From the NCBI RefSeq assembly GCF_037969875.1, contig NZ_CP150218.1:5084001-5148000 (forward strand): 64,000 bases of DNA, in the 5' to 3' direction. A program made the position numbers and the translations under genes. The notes beneath the pieces were generated by a model. It ran no database searches and was not told the origin of the DNA. It saw only the letters and a list, made by a program, of their open reading frames with translations. This stretch comes from Paenibacillus sp. FSL R7-0337. Its GTDB lineage: Bacteria > Bacillota > Bacilli > Paenibacillales > Paenibacillaceae. Positions 24,871 to 33,945 of the stretch are shown in pieces (the first letter of the stretch is position 1; every line of letters starts with the position of its first letter).

Positions 24871-26193
24871 TTGAGTAAGGTAGGAAGAAACGACTTATGC
24901 CCGTGTGGAAGCGGGAACAAATATAAGAAATGCTGCATGGAGAAAGACAGAGCGGCAGCCCAGTCAATGCTGCGGCTGGTTACCGCAGGGGATGCAGCGG
25001 CGCAAGCGCCTGTAACCATACCCGGCGTAATCGTGCACGAGGAACAGCCGGCTACGGTAAGTGCTGCCCCTGCTGCGGGCAAGCTAACGCTGCCCAAGCT
25101 GAAGAAGATGGTGGCGAAGGAGCTGAACTGGGAGCATCCGGCCCATGAACAGCTGGCGCTGGAGCTGATCGAGCACATGAGAGAGCAGTATGACCGGGAG
25201 CTGATTCTGGAAGCACTGCTGCTGTGGAACGGTTTCTCCCGCCAGACCAAGCCGGCCGTGAAGAAGACAGGCTCCTTCTGTGCGGCAATCGAATACCTGC
25301 TGTCCGAGGAATACGGCTTCATGCTGTCGCAGGCGGAGCTGGCGGACAAATACGCGGTTACTACGGCCACGATCTCCCGCAAGGTTAAAGAGATCTATAA
25401 CTATGTCGAGGAATACGGCATGACCGGGGAAGCGGATGAATTGACGGCGCTGAACGGAGCGGAAACTCCGCAGGAGAAGGCACAGACCCTTCTGGCCCAA
25501 GCCATGGAGGCAACCTCTGCGAAGCGCCGGGTCCAGCTGGCGGAGAAGGCGCTGGAGCTCTATCCGGACAGCCCGGAAGCCTACCTTATTCTCGCCGAGG
25601 AAACGGAGAATGAGGATGACGCGCGGGAGCTGCTGAAGGCGGGAATCGCCGCAGGCAGACGGGAGCTGGGCGAGTCTTATTTTACGAAGCATAAAGGGTT
25701 CTTCTGGGGACTATATGAGACCCGCCCTTATATACGCATCTGCCAGAGCTACGCGGAATCCTGCTGGTTCGGCGGTAAGGCGGAGGAAGCAACAGAGATG
25801 CTGGAGCATATTCTGGAGCTGAATGAGGATGATAATACCGGTGCCCGCTATCTGCTGACTGCTGTATATCTGTATAATAACCAGCTTGAAGAAGCAGAGC
25901 GGATCATTAAGAACTACGGTGAAGAGGATGCGGCAGCGGCTTTTGCCTATGACCGGATTGTACTGGAGTTCAAGAAGAACGGTATTACCTCGCAGCTCAA
26001 AATGCTCTACCGCATAGCCCGCGGAGTGAACAAGCATGTGCCGGATTACCTGCTGGGCGTGAAGCGGCTGCCGCATAATCTTCCGGATTTTGTCGGTATG
26101 GGTGATCCCAATGAAGCGATTGAATATGTAATTATGCACTCGCGCTTGTGGGCGAGCCTGCCGGATCTGCTTAAGTGGATGCTGAAGCAATAG
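24871..26193 (+). CDS. SEC-C zinc motif protein with HTH and TPR-like repeats
   Basis: A 440-residue protein. Residues 3-20 hold the SEC-C metal motif (GRNDLCPCGSGNKYKKCC), as in the zinc tail of SecA. Residues about 148-175 form a helix-turn-helix (LSQAELADKYAVTTATISRKVKEIY). From about 200 onward the sequence is helical repeats of TPR type (AEKALELYPDSPEAYLILAEE, MLEHILELNEDDNTGARYLLTAVYLYNN). A nucleic-acid or ribosome-linked regulatory role is possible but unproven. TTG 24871 has AAGGGGG seven bases upstream. It is monocistronic with its own terminator. Confidence 0.8.
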   Translation: MSKVGRNDLCPCGSGNKYKKCCMEKDRAAAQSMLRLVTAGDAAAQAPVTIPGVIVHEEQPATVSAAPAAGKLTLPKLKKMVAKELNWEHPAHEQLALELIEHMREQYDRELILEALLLWNGFSRQTKPAVKKTGSFCAAIEYLLSEEYGFMLSQAELADKYAVTTATISRKVKEIYNYVEEYGMTGEADELTALNGAETPQEKAQTLLAQAMEATSAKRRVQLAEKALELYPDSPEAYLILAEETENEDDARELLKAGIAAGRRELGESYFTKHKGFFWGLYETRPYIRICQSYAESCWFGGKAEEATEMLEHILELNEDDNTGARYLLTAVYLYNNQLEEAERIIKNYGEEDAAAAFAYDRIVLEFKKNGITSQLKMLYRIARGVNKHVPDYLLGVKRLPHNLPDFVGMGDPNEAIEYVIMHSRLWASLPDLLKWMLKQ

Positions 26194-26214
26194 ACACTAT
26201 AGATGAAATACCAG

Positions 26215-26243
26215 ACACAGTCCTCCGGGGCTGTGTTTTTTTA
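26215..26243 (+). terminator. Intrinsic terminator after the SEC-C gene
   Basis: ACACAG (26215-26220) pairs with CTGTGT (26231-26236) with inner CC/GG pairs and a seven-base T run. Confidence 0.88.
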
Positions 26244-26397
26244 TGGAGATTAGGCGTGACCTCCTTGATTTCATCTCACACCGCCTATGTATGCCAAAAA
26301 CGAACACATTGGGGAGTGGCGCAGGTGGATGGGCGAATGTAATCGAAAAACCGACCACATTGGCGTTGGGATTGGGCTACGTATAAATCCCCTTGCC

Positions 26398-26445
26398 AAT
26401 ATAGTCTAATTAGACTATATTATGATGTGTAGTCTAATTAGACTA
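26398..26445. promoter_or_regulatory. Two perfect palindromic operators overlapping a promoter
   Basis: A 24-bp perfect palindrome (26398-26421) and a 16-bp perfect palindrome (26430-26445) share the core TAGTCTAATTAGACTA. Their centres are 28 bp apart. TTGCCA (26394-26399) and TATTAT (26418-26423) place the first palindrome between -35 and -10. The adjacent PadR-type gene is the natural candidate for the bound repressor. Confidence 0.8.
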
Positions 26446-26470
26446 AACTATCTGAAAAGAGGTCCTCCTA

Positions 26471-27313
26471 ATGTTATTTATTACTGGAGCAACTGGAACG
26501 GTCGGAAATCGGGTTGTACATTCCCTCAAGTCTAAGGATGTCAATTTCAAAGCCCTCACCCGGACACCGGAGAAACTGATAAGCGATCAGAGCGATCAAA
26601 TGACTATCGTCACTGGCGATATTAAGGATTGCAGTGCCTGGTCAGACAGTCTGCGAGGCGTGGAGACCTTATTCCTGATCCTGCTGGATGATGCCGAAGA
26701 AATTCTGCAGGCTGCCCGGGACAAGGGTGTACGGAACATCGTGTTCTTATCCTCAGCGTCGATCAACCGCTCGGATGCCGGTTACAATGAGAACGCTATG
26801 AAACATAAGAAGGTCGAGGAGCAGATTCAGGCGTATGGCTTTCGGTATGTGTATATCCGGGCCGAGGCCTTCATGCATAATACCGTTTACTGGAGGGACC
26901 TTTTTAGATACAATAAGGGGACGATCCGGCTACCGGCTCTGGAGGCAAAGCTGGCCAGTGTGCATGAAGCAGATATTGCCGAAGTGATCAGTGAGGTTGT
27001 AGCGGATTTTGACAGATTCTCCGGGCAGGTCTTGACGCTCACAGGAGCAAATATTCTTAGCCAGCGGAACATATTGACCGAAATCTCCAAGCAGCTTGGA
27101 CAATCCATTCAACTGGAGGAGCAGACGATCGGGGACTTCCGTTCTTATATGAGCAAGTATATCGCTGAAGAGTACATTACTCTTAGAGTTCAGGACTGGG
27201 AGTATAGCCTGAAGCATAAGCTCGCCGTGACGGACACGGTGCTGACGATTCTTGGCCGGGAGCCTTATACGTTCAGAGAATGGATCGCGGAGCATCACGG
27301 TGATTTTCAATAA
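26471..27313 (+). CDS. NmrA-like NAD(P)-binding oxidoreductase
   Basis: A 280-residue atypical short-chain dehydrogenase of the NmrA/QOR2 group. It opens MLFITGATGTVGNRVVHSLK, a Rossmann G-x-x-G-x-x-G motif, then VTGDIKDCSAW and VFLSSASINRSDAGYNE. The tyrosine of the classical YxxxK site is not clearly present, typical of NmrA-like members, which act as redox sensors or quinone reductases. GAGGTCCTCC precedes the ATG. It is first in a two-gene operon with a PadR-type regulator behind tandem palindromic operators, suggesting induction by its substrate or a quinone-like stress. Confidence 0.85.
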   Translation: MLFITGATGTVGNRVVHSLKSKDVNFKALTRTPEKLISDQSDQMTIVTGDIKDCSAWSDSLRGVETLFLILLDDAEEILQAARDKGVRNIVFLSSASINRSDAGYNENAMKHKKVEEQIQAYGFRYVYIRAEAFMHNTVYWRDLFRYNKGTIRLPALEAKLASVHEADIAEVISEVVADFDRFSGQVLTLTGANILSQRNILTEISKQLGQSIQLEEQTIGDFRSYMSKYIAEEYITLRVQDWEYSLKHKLAVTDTVLTILGREPYTFREWIAEHHGDFQ

Positions 27314-27334
27314 ATACAGAAAGAGGAATTCACT

Positions 27335-27850
27335 ATTATACCCTTACTTATACTGGGTCTGCTGAAGGATTGCGGACAATCCAGCGCTTATGAATTGCTA
27401 AGTGTCTTCAAAGAACGGGATTACCGTTACCTTGTTCATATGACGAAGGGATCGCTCTATTACAACCTGCAGAAGTTAGCGGGGGAAGGTTGGGTCCGGC
27501 TGGTGGAGGTCGTTAGCGTGAACAACTATCCCGAGCAATATATCTACGAGATCACACCGCAGGGCGACGAGCATTTCAAAGCACTGATGGCCAAATATTC
27601 GCTGCAGACGGACGATATTACGTTAGCCTTTTACATGACAACGCTGTTCGCCCACCAATATGATCCTGAACAATTCAAGGCGGCTGTAGCGGTGCAGATG
27701 GAGCAGACACGGCGCAAAATTGCTGAAATTGACCATGTGCTGGATGCCAAGCAAGATAAGATCTACGATACGGCCAAATCGATGATGAATAATGTCAGAG
27801 CCCACCATGAATTGAACCTGAAATGGTTTCAGGAGCTGCTGGAACGGTAG
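27335..27850 (+). CDS. PadR-family transcriptional regulator with no standard start codon
   Basis: About 171 residues. The PadR winged helix is complete only if translation starts at 27335: the frame reads IIPLLILGLLKDCGQSSAYELLSVFKERDYRY..TKGSLYYNLQKLAGEGWV, a normal PadR N-terminus, with a C-terminal coiled region like VirR-type PadR proteins. At that position the codon is ATT, eight bases after AAAGAGGA. No ATG, GTG or TTG lies in frame between the in-frame stop at 27311 and TTG 27395, which would cut off the first helix of the DNA-binding domain. Either ATT initiates translation or the start codon has been lost. It probably autoregulates through the palindromes upstream. Confidence 0.8.
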   Translation: MIPLLILGLLKDCGQSSAYELLSVFKERDYRYLVHMTKGSLYYNLQKLAGEGWVRLVEVVSVNNYPEQYIYEITPQGDEHFKALMAKYSLQTDDITLAFYMTTLFAHQYDPEQFKAAVAVQMEQTRRKIAEIDHVLDAKQDKIYDTAKSMMNNVRAHHELNLKWFQELLER

Positions 27851-27865
27851 GACGGTGTACTCCTC

Positions 27866-27913
27866 ATACTCCCTTTTGTTTGCTGAATACAGCAGAGAAA
27901 GGGAGTATTTTTT
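27866..27913 (+). terminator. Intrinsic terminator after the PadR gene
   Basis: ATACTCCCTTT (27866-27876) pairs perfectly with AAAGGGAGTAT (27898-27908), with an inner GCTG/CAGC stem and a T run. Confidence 0.9.
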
Positions 27914-28134
27914 GTGCGACAAACCTGACATGAACAAGTGGAAATGAGGAAGAATCAGGTGGTTAACAGGATAATCATGAGAAAATACCTGACATGGTCA
28001 CAGTTTTTTCACAGCTTACGGAGAAACGGTAAAGGGATAAGGGGATTTTTTGCAGAAATAAGTCGAAAAGACAGAGAATAGCCGCAGGTAGAGCTTAGGG
28101 CCTGAGTCTATTGACATGGGGATGGGGGAGTTCT

Positions 28135-30177
28135 ATGAAAGCATTAAGGAATATGGGGATTCGCGGCAAGCTGTTTTTGTCAGTGATTCTGTCTGTGGTG
28201 GTTATTTTCATGGCGGTGTCTGCAGTGATCTACAGCAATGCCAAGCAGCTTATCGTGGACGGGCTGAAGAGCTCACTGACCTATGAGAAAGGGGAGATCG
28301 GGGTGCAGGTCAATGACCTGCTGCAGCCTGCTGTGGATAGTGTGGCGCTGCTCAATGCCAACGCCTACCTCCGCGACTTCATTCTGAGGGTGAAGGATGC
28401 GCAGATGCTGAAGACTACGGACGGGTACGCGGAGCTGATCGAGACGCTGAACCTAATCAAGAACAACAATAAGAATCTGCTCAATGTATACATAGGTTTG
28501 GATGCGGTGAACAAGGTGATTACCCAGGATGAATTCGAGCCTCCGGCAGACTACGTGCTGAAGGAGCGAAGCTGGTATTCCGCTACGGCTGCGAACAAGC
28601 GTGTTACGATTACCAATCCTTATATTGATGCCGGGTCGGGCAAAATGGTCGTTAGTGTCAGCACCCCGCTGCTTGATGATTCGGGCAAGCTGATCGGTGT
28701 GGCGAGTGCAGATATTTCGATAGAGCAGATTACAGCGGCGCTGGGCGCTTTTAATTATAAGGGCAGCGGCTATGCCGTGCTGATTGATGAGACAGGGACG
28801 TTCATCTACCATCCTAATCCGGATAATATCCTGCTGAAGAAGATGGCTGACCTGGGTGGATCGTGGAAGATTGTTGGCGATAAAATGCTGCAATGGGGTT
28901 CTAATGTCATCCGGACGGACATTGACGGCGAACCCAGCTATGTATCCTATTCACCGGCTGTGGCTAACCAGTGGTCGGTCGCGCTGATCGTACCACAGAA
29001 GCATGCGGAGCTGGAGCTGAAGCGCTTCGCGCTGATTTTCTTCCTCTCTATTATGGCTTCGATTGCGGTGCTGTCTGTCCTGCTGTATCTGGTCTCAAGC
29101 AGCATCCTGAAGCAAATTCCGCTCCTCACAGCTGCGTTCGGGCAGGCGAAGGACGGAGACTTGTCGGTAAGGGCAAGGGTGACCGCGGGAGGCGAGATCG
29201 GGGTGCTGGCTGAGGGCTTCAACGATATGATCGCCTCGCAGCAGTCACTGATTCAGGAGATCTTGCACAGCTCGCAGAGTATCTCGGGAGCGGTGGGGAA
29301 TACAGAGCAGAACGTATTCGTGCTGGACGGCAGCATCACCGATATCTCGGGGGTTACGGAGGAGCTGTCGGCAGGCTTGCAGCAGACCGCCGCCTCAATG
29401 GAGGAGATGAACGCCAGTACGACCCAGATCGAGGCGGCGATCCACGGGATTGCCCGCAAAGCCCAGGAGGGGGCGGAAGCCGCCGGAGAAATTAACATAC
29501 GGGCGGAGCGGCTGAAGGAGAGAGCCTGGGAATCCCGCACACAGGCGGATACCGTGTACGGACTTAGTGAAGAGAAGCTGCGCACAGCCATTGAACAGTC
29601 GGGATCAATCTCGCAGATCAGCGCGCTTACAGGAGCCATTCTGGAGATCGCCGCCCAGACCAACCTGTTATCGCTGAATGCTTCAATTGAGGCGGCCAGG
29701 GCCGGAGAAGCCGGCCGGGGGTTCGCTGTAGTGGCGGAGGAGATCCGTAAGCTCGCGGACAACTCGCGTGAGACGGTGACTGAGATTCAGGGAGTGACCG
29801 GGGCGGTAATCGAGGCGGTGTCCAATCTTGTGGAGGCTGCGGAGAGTATGCTGGGCTTCATGGACAGCCAGGTGAAGAAGGACTACGATGCCATGCAGGA
29901 GACCGGAGAGCGGTACAGTGAGGATGCCCGGTATATCGAGGAGCTGGTGACGGACTTCAGCGCCACTTCGGAAGAGCTGCTCGCTTCCATCCAGAGCATG
30001 CTCACTGCGATCAGCGAGACTGGCAGTGCGACGAATGAGGGGGCGGAAGGAGCGGGAGTCATCGCTGCCGGAGCGGAGCAGATCATCGGGCGGTCGGGCA
30101 GCATCGTAGCGGAGATGGAGGAGATCAAGCATAGCTCGGCGCAGCTGCTGAGTGCGGTGTCAAGGTTTAAGGTATAA
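28135..30177 (+). CDS. Methyl-accepting chemotaxis protein
   Basis: A 680-residue chemoreceptor. Its features are an N-terminal membrane helix (about 12-34), a dCache-like extracellular sensor (about 35-280; SWYSATAANKRVTITNPYIDAGSGKMVVSVSTPL is the typical core), a second helix (about 300-325), a HAMP domain, and a long coiled-coil signalling domain. The conserved hairpin tip is EIAAQTNLLSLNASIEAARAGE followed by GFAVVAEEIRKLA. GGGGGAG is correctly placed for ATG 28135; the in-frame TTG 28111 is less likely. The ligand is unknown; dCache sensors often bind amino acids. It is monocistronic. Confidence 0.95.
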   Translation: MKALRNMGIRGKLFLSVILSVVVIFMAVSAVIYSNAKQLIVDGLKSSLTYEKGEIGVQVNDLLQPAVDSVALLNANAYLRDFILRVKDAQMLKTTDGYAELIETLNLIKNNNKNLLNVYIGLDAVNKVITQDEFEPPADYVLKERSWYSATAANKRVTITNPYIDAGSGKMVVSVSTPLLDDSGKLIGVASADISIEQITAALGAFNYKGSGYAVLIDETGTFIYHPNPDNILLKKMADLGGSWKIVGDKMLQWGSNVIRTDIDGEPSYVSYSPAVANQWSVALIVPQKHAELELKRFALIFFLSIMASIAVLSVLLYLVSSSILKQIPLLTAAFGQAKDGDLSVRARVTAGGEIGVLAEGFNDMIASQQSLIQEILHSSQSISGAVGNTEQNVFVLDGSITDISGVTEELSAGLQQTAASMEEMNASTTQIEAAIHGIARKAQEGAEAAGEINIRAERLKERAWESRTQADTVYGLSEEKLRTAIEQSGSISQISALTGAILEIAAQTNLLSLNASIEAARAGEAGRGFAVVAEEIRKLADNSRETVTEIQGVTGAVIEAVSNLVEAAESMLGFMDSQVKKDYDAMQETGERYSEDARYIEELVTDFSATSEELLASIQSMLTAISETGSATNEGAEGAGVIAAGAEQIIGRSGSIVAEMEEIKHSSAQLLSAVSRFKV

Positions 30178-30190
30178 AGGGTTCTGGTGA

Positions 30191-30232
30191 GAGGGAGGTC
30201 CGGCAGGTAGATGCCGGACCTCCCTCTTGCTT
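30191..30232 (+). terminator. Intrinsic terminator after the chemoreceptor gene
   Basis: A 15-bp perfect stem GAGGGAGGTCCGGCA / TGCCGGACCTCCCTC with a six-base loop, followed by a weak T-rich tail. Confidence 0.8.
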
Positions 30233-30374
30233 ATCGGCGGGGGGCTGCTGGTCACCATTCCACTCTCAGTGGATGTTATGGTGTGTGGAGAGGACAAGGG
30301 TTGAAAAAAAGTCCTTGGAAGAGTATGTTACAAGAAGCGAAACGATAAGAAAGAGACAGTGAGGCGGGAAAAAC

Positions 30375-31637
30375 ATGAGAGAAGGCGAAAACCGGATCGT
30401 AGGAATGGAAGATATTGTACGCGCACACCATGTGCTGCGGGAGGTTATCGTCCGTACGCCGCTCCAGCTGGATGCGGTATTGTCGGCCAAATACGGCTGT
30501 AATGTGTACTTGAAACGTGAGGATCTGCAGATTGTACGCTCCTTCAAAATCCGGGGGGCCTATAATATGATCCGCAGTCTGTCTGACGAAGACAGAGCCA
30601 AGGGCATCGTCTGCGCCAGTGCGGGAAATCATGCCCAGGGCGTGGCTTATTCCTGCAAGGCACTCGGCATCAAAGGCAAGATATTCATGCCGAGCACTAC
30701 TCCTAATCAGAAGATTAAGCAGGTCCGGCGCTTCGGCGGCGAATTCGTTGAGGTGATTCTGAAGGGGGATACCTTCGATGATGCTTATGATGAAGCGCTG
30801 CAGGCTTGCATAGACTATAGCATGACCCTGATTCACCCGTTCGATGAGCCGCGTATTATTGCCGGCAACGGTACCATAGCCATGGAGGTAATGGAGAATC
30901 TGGACAAGCCTGCGGACTTCGTGTTCGTCACCATCGGCGGCGGCGGGCTGGCAGCCGGTGTAGCCACCTATATCAAAACGGTGAGTCCGGCAACTAAGGT
31001 GATCGGTGTGGAGCCTAGCGGCGCGGCTTCAATGAGTGAGGCCATGCAGAGCGGCGAGGTAATCACCCTGAAGGAGATCAACAAGTTCGTGGACGGCGCG
31101 GCGGTGAAGCGTGTCGGCGGCCTGACCTTCGATATCTGCTCGAAGCTTCTGGATGATGTGGTGAAGGTGCCGGAGGGGAAGGCGTGTACCACTATTCTGG
31201 AGCTGTATAACGAGAACGCCATTGTGGTGGAGCCTGCCGGTTCCCTCCCCATTGCTGCACTGGACATGTACCGTGATCAGATCCGCGGCAAAAGCGTGGT
31301 CTGCATCGTCAGCGGCGGCAACAACGATATCGACCGGATGCAGGAGATCAAGGAGCGTTCCCTGATCTATGAGGGCCTTAAGCATTACTTCATGGTCAAC
31401 TTCCCGCAGCGCGCGGGTGCCCTGCGCGAGTTCCTGACCGAGGTGGTCGGTCCGGACGATGACATTACCCGGTTCGAGTACACGAAGAAGAATGAGAAGG
31501 AGAACGGCCCGGCCCTGGTTGGCATTGAGCTGATGTCTACCGATGCCTACGCCCCGCTGATTGAGCGGATGAAGCAGAAGGGCGTCGATTATGTGGAGAT
31601 CAACAAGGATGTTAATCTGTTCAGTATGCTGATCTAA
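30375..31637 (+). CDS. ilvA: Threonine ammonia-lyase (biosynthetic)
   Basis: A 420-residue PLP-dependent threonine deaminase that feeds 2-oxobutyrate to isoleucine synthesis. The PLP lysine lies in YLKREDLQIVRSFKIRGAYNM (the SFKIRGA motif). VTIGGGGLAAGVATYIK is the glycine-rich phosphate loop. The C-terminal ~80 residues form one ACT-like regulatory domain (YFMVNFPQRAGALREFLTEV), as in the shorter Bacillus form rather than the two-ACT E. coli form, implying isoleucine feedback. The ribosome site is weak. It is monocistronic between two terminators. Confidence 0.95.
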   Translation: MREGENRIVGMEDIVRAHHVLREVIVRTPLQLDAVLSAKYGCNVYLKREDLQIVRSFKIRGAYNMIRSLSDEDRAKGIVCASAGNHAQGVAYSCKALGIKGKIFMPSTTPNQKIKQVRRFGGEFVEVILKGDTFDDAYDEALQACIDYSMTLIHPFDEPRIIAGNGTIAMEVMENLDKPADFVFVTIGGGGLAAGVATYIKTVSPATKVIGVEPSGAASMSEAMQSGEVITLKEINKFVDGAAVKRVGGLTFDICSKLLDDVVKVPEGKACTTILELYNENAIVVEPAGSLPIAALDMYRDQIRGKSVVCIVSGGNNDIDRMQEIKERSLIYEGLKHYFMVNFPQRAGALREFLTEVVGPDDDITRFEYTKKNEKENGPALVGIELMSTDAYAPLIERMKQKGVDYVEINKDVNLFSMLI

Positions 31638-31647
31638 TCTTATAGAC

Positions 31648-31690
31648 AACAGCCCCGTCCGGCGTGATTGCGGACGGGGCTGTTTGTTGT
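31648..31690. terminator. Terminator between convergent ilvA and a secreted-protein gene
   Basis: AACAGCCCCGTCCG (31648-31661) pairs with CGGACGGGGCTGTT (31671-31684), T-rich on both sides, so it can act in both directions. Confidence 0.85.
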
Positions 31691-31712
31691 TATATGGATT
31701 CAGTTGAACCGT

Positions 31713-32651
31713 CTACGGCTGAGGCACCTCAGTCTTCAGATACTGCTCCGCCGCGTCGTCCAGCAGGTAGCCGTTACTCTTCATCAGCTTCATGAAGCCC
31801 TCAAGCTTCTGCAGGAAGGCGCTGGTACTGCTGTTCTTAGCCAGGATGCTGGTGTAGGCCTTCTGCGCCTCCAGATCCATCTCCAGATTATCGTAATGGA
31901 AGAGCGGGGTGTTGTTCTGACCGTAGAAGGTGTTCACAGCATACTGGTTATACAGCTTCTTGACGGCCTGTACCCGGTTGGATTTGGGATAGGTCTGGAT
32001 GAATTGCTCCTGGGTCAGCGCACGGTCGGCCACCTCGCCCCAGGCAATGATCAGCCCGTTATCCTTGGAAGGAGGCAGATCTGATTCAGCCGCCATAATG
32101 GAAATATAACTGCTGATATCCTCCGTTACATAAGGCTTATATTTGCGGTAAGCCGCATAATCAATCACCGGGTAAAAGCTGCCCTCAGCGGTATCCAGCT
32201 TGTACCCGCTCTCGCCCGCGCCTTGCAGCAGGGCGCGCAGGGCGGCGTTATCCGTACTCTCAGCCAGCTTCTCCATGCTGACTCCCCCTCTGTAGACGGT
32301 GAGGAGCTTCCGCTGGACCTCGCTGCTGCTGAATTTCTTCTCCCAGGAGGGGAGCAGCGCCATATGCAGGTTCTCCAGCTTCAGCGTCAGTACAGTCGCC
32401 TGATACGGAGTGACTGCATACAGCTTCGTCTTCATATAGGTAATGGCGCCCGGCAGGTTACCACTGGACAGCAGCGGCAGCGCGGCCTTATAGACCGCTT
32501 CTGCATGGCTGGCAGTCTTAGCGCTTACAGCTGCACCGGAAGTGCCTGTCGGGCTGCTTCCGCTGCCTTCGGCACCGGCCGGGACGGCTGCTCCTGCCTG
32601 AAGCCCCATGAGCAGGGCGATAGCGGCGGATAGAACGGTATGCTTTTTCAT
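31713..32651 (-). CDS. Secreted protein of unknown function
   Basis: A 312-residue protein with a Sec signal peptide (MKKHTVLSAAIALLMGLQAGAAVPAGAEG, cleavage probably near residue 27), then a short Ser/Gly/Thr linker and a mostly helical mature part. I do not recognise a family. The later sequence (YPKSNRVQAVKKLYNQYAVNTFYGQNNTPLFHYDNLEMD) looks like a globular helical domain without obvious catalytic residues. It is followed on the same strand by its ilvA-facing terminator. The DUF1129-like gene lies upstream in the same direction, about 40 bases away, so the two may form an operon. Confidence 0.75.
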   Translation of the reverse strand: MKKHTVLSAAIALLMGLQAGAAVPAGAEGSGSSPTGTSGAAVSAKTASHAEAVYKAALPLLSSGNLPGAITYMKTKLYAVTPYQATVLTLKLENLHMALLPSWEKKFSSSEVQRKLLTVYRGGVSMEKLAESTDNAALRALLQGAGESGYKLDTAEGSFYPVIDYAAYRKYKPYVTEDISSYISIMAAESDLPPSKDNGLIIAWGEVADRALTQEQFIQTYPKSNRVQAVKKLYNQYAVNTFYGQNNTPLFHYDNLEMDLEAQKAYTSILAKNSSTSAFLQKLEGFMKLMKSNGYLLDDAAEQYLKTEVPQP

Positions 32652-32692
32652 TCGAGTCTCCTCCTGTGTGGAATGGATGTGGGATACAGCCT

Positions 32693-33355
32693 CTAAGATG
32701 GGAAGAATATGAATTTCAGCCCTAGACCTCCGGCAGCGGCCAGAGCCAGACTGACCCAGGGCGAGACCGGAATCACCGGGAACAGATTATCGAGGAATAG
32801 GCCGGCGAATACCGCAATCACGGCAATTCCAATATAGATGCCCAAGGCCTTAATATCGAAGGTCTTGGGCTTCGGACTGTCGTCCTCCGAGAGGGAGGCC
32901 ATCCATTTCATAATAAGCTCAACCAGCACGATGGAGCCTGCGCCGACAACGACCAGCGTGAACAGGCTAAGCTGGCCGAAGAGTTCGTGCGGACCGCCGC
33001 TCCACTGTGTAATCAGACCGGCAATGCCCATCGTCCCGAATAGCAGGGTCAGAGCGGACCAGGAGATCATCAGGGAGTTCTTCAGCCGGCTGCGCGGTGC
33101 ACGCGGCGGGGCACTGTCCATCACGTCCTTGAAATAATCACCGGGCTTCTCGCCAAAAACCTGCTTGGCGTTCTTCCCCTTGGCTTGTCCCTTCAGCAGC
33201 AGCGCGGCCGCCTCCAGCAGCAGCTCCTCTGCACGTACAGCATCTACTGAACTGGCGCGCATCGCCAGAATCATATCTTCGAAATAAGAGCGGTTAGACG
33301 GTGTCATCTGCTCCCGCAGCAGGTTGTTCTGCTTAATCATAGCTTTGACTTTCAT
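32693..33355 (-). CDS. DUF1129-like membrane protein
   Basis: A 220-residue protein. The helical cytosolic N-terminus (MTPSNRSYFEDMILAMRASSVDAVRAEELLLEAAALLLKGQAKGKNAKQVFGEKPGDYFKDVM) is the typical start of the DUF1129 family. About four transmembrane segments follow (around residues 95-115, 130-150, 168-188, 195-215). GGAGGT lies about fourteen bases before ATG 33355, a little far. Another ATG fifteen bases inside is possible. The role is unknown. Confidence 0.78.
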   Translation of the reverse strand: MKVKAMIKQNNLLREQMTPSNRSYFEDMILAMRASSVDAVRAEELLLEAAALLLKGQAKGKNAKQVFGEKPGDYFKDVMDSAPPRAPRSRLKNSLMISWSALTLLFGTMGIAGLITQWSGGPHELFGQLSLFTLVVVGAGSIVLVELIMKWMASLSEDDSPKPKTFDIKALGIYIGIAVIAVFAGLFLDNLFPVIPVSPWVSLALAAAGGLGLKFIFFPS

Positions 33356-33540
33356 AGTGTGGACCTATACCTCCAGCATTGAGTGATCAGGATACCTTCA
33401 ACCTAGAGTATACGTTTGTGCACCAGCCGTGTGCAAGGACAACGTTCGTTCACGAAGGTCTGAATAATCCTTTTGGAAGAGTAAACACTGAAGAGGTGGT
33501 GGCTTCACCAACTATAGCTAGAGGGAAGGCAGGGAGCGTT

Positions 33541-33741
33541 ATGGAACAGGACAACAAGCAGGAACCCGGCAAGGCTGTGAACGGCGGCACCGCGCCTGCA
33601 CCTACTAATGATGTGGGGGACTGGGGCAATTCTGACGGCTTCAGCCTATGGGATGCTGCGGGCCAGGACCAGGAGAACGGGCTTGGAGATTGGGAAGGCC
33701 GGCAGGAGACACACGACATGTTTCACGACAGCTATGACTGA
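33541..33741 (+). CDS. Small acidic hypothetical protein
   Basis: A 66-residue hydrophilic, acidic protein rich in Asp, Gly, Gln and Trp (DVGDWGNSDGFSLWDAAGQDQENGLGDWEG). GGGAG lies five bases before ATG 33541, and a good terminator follows. There is no recognisable domain. A longer frame from 33379 exists but the extension is not protein-like. The three GDW/GxW-type repeats may be real; it could be a small sporulation or phase-specific protein, but nothing shows this. Confidence 0.5.
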   Translation: MEQDNKQEPGKAVNGGTAPAPTNDVGDWGNSDGFSLWDAAGQDQENGLGDWEGRQETHDMFHDSYD

Positions 33742-33761
33742 GTGATGCCTAAGCAGATATG

Positions 33762-33799
33762 GGCCTCTTTTGCTCCTGCGGGAGTGGAAGAGGCCTTTT
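33762..33799 (+). terminator. Intrinsic terminator
   Basis: GGCCTCTTTTGCTCC (33762-33776) pairs with GGAGTGGAAGAGGCC (33781-33795), allowing G-T pairs, followed by TTTTC. Confidence 0.85.
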
Positions 33800-33945
33800 C
33801 TCCGGTAGAACGGTCTTAAGCTGTGGGCTTCATGCATATTGACAACAAATTAGCACAGATATTATAATAGGGATATTAATCATACTAAGTTAATCGGAAT
33901 TATTATATTTTAAAATAAATCAGTCATACAGGGGAGGACACCGCA

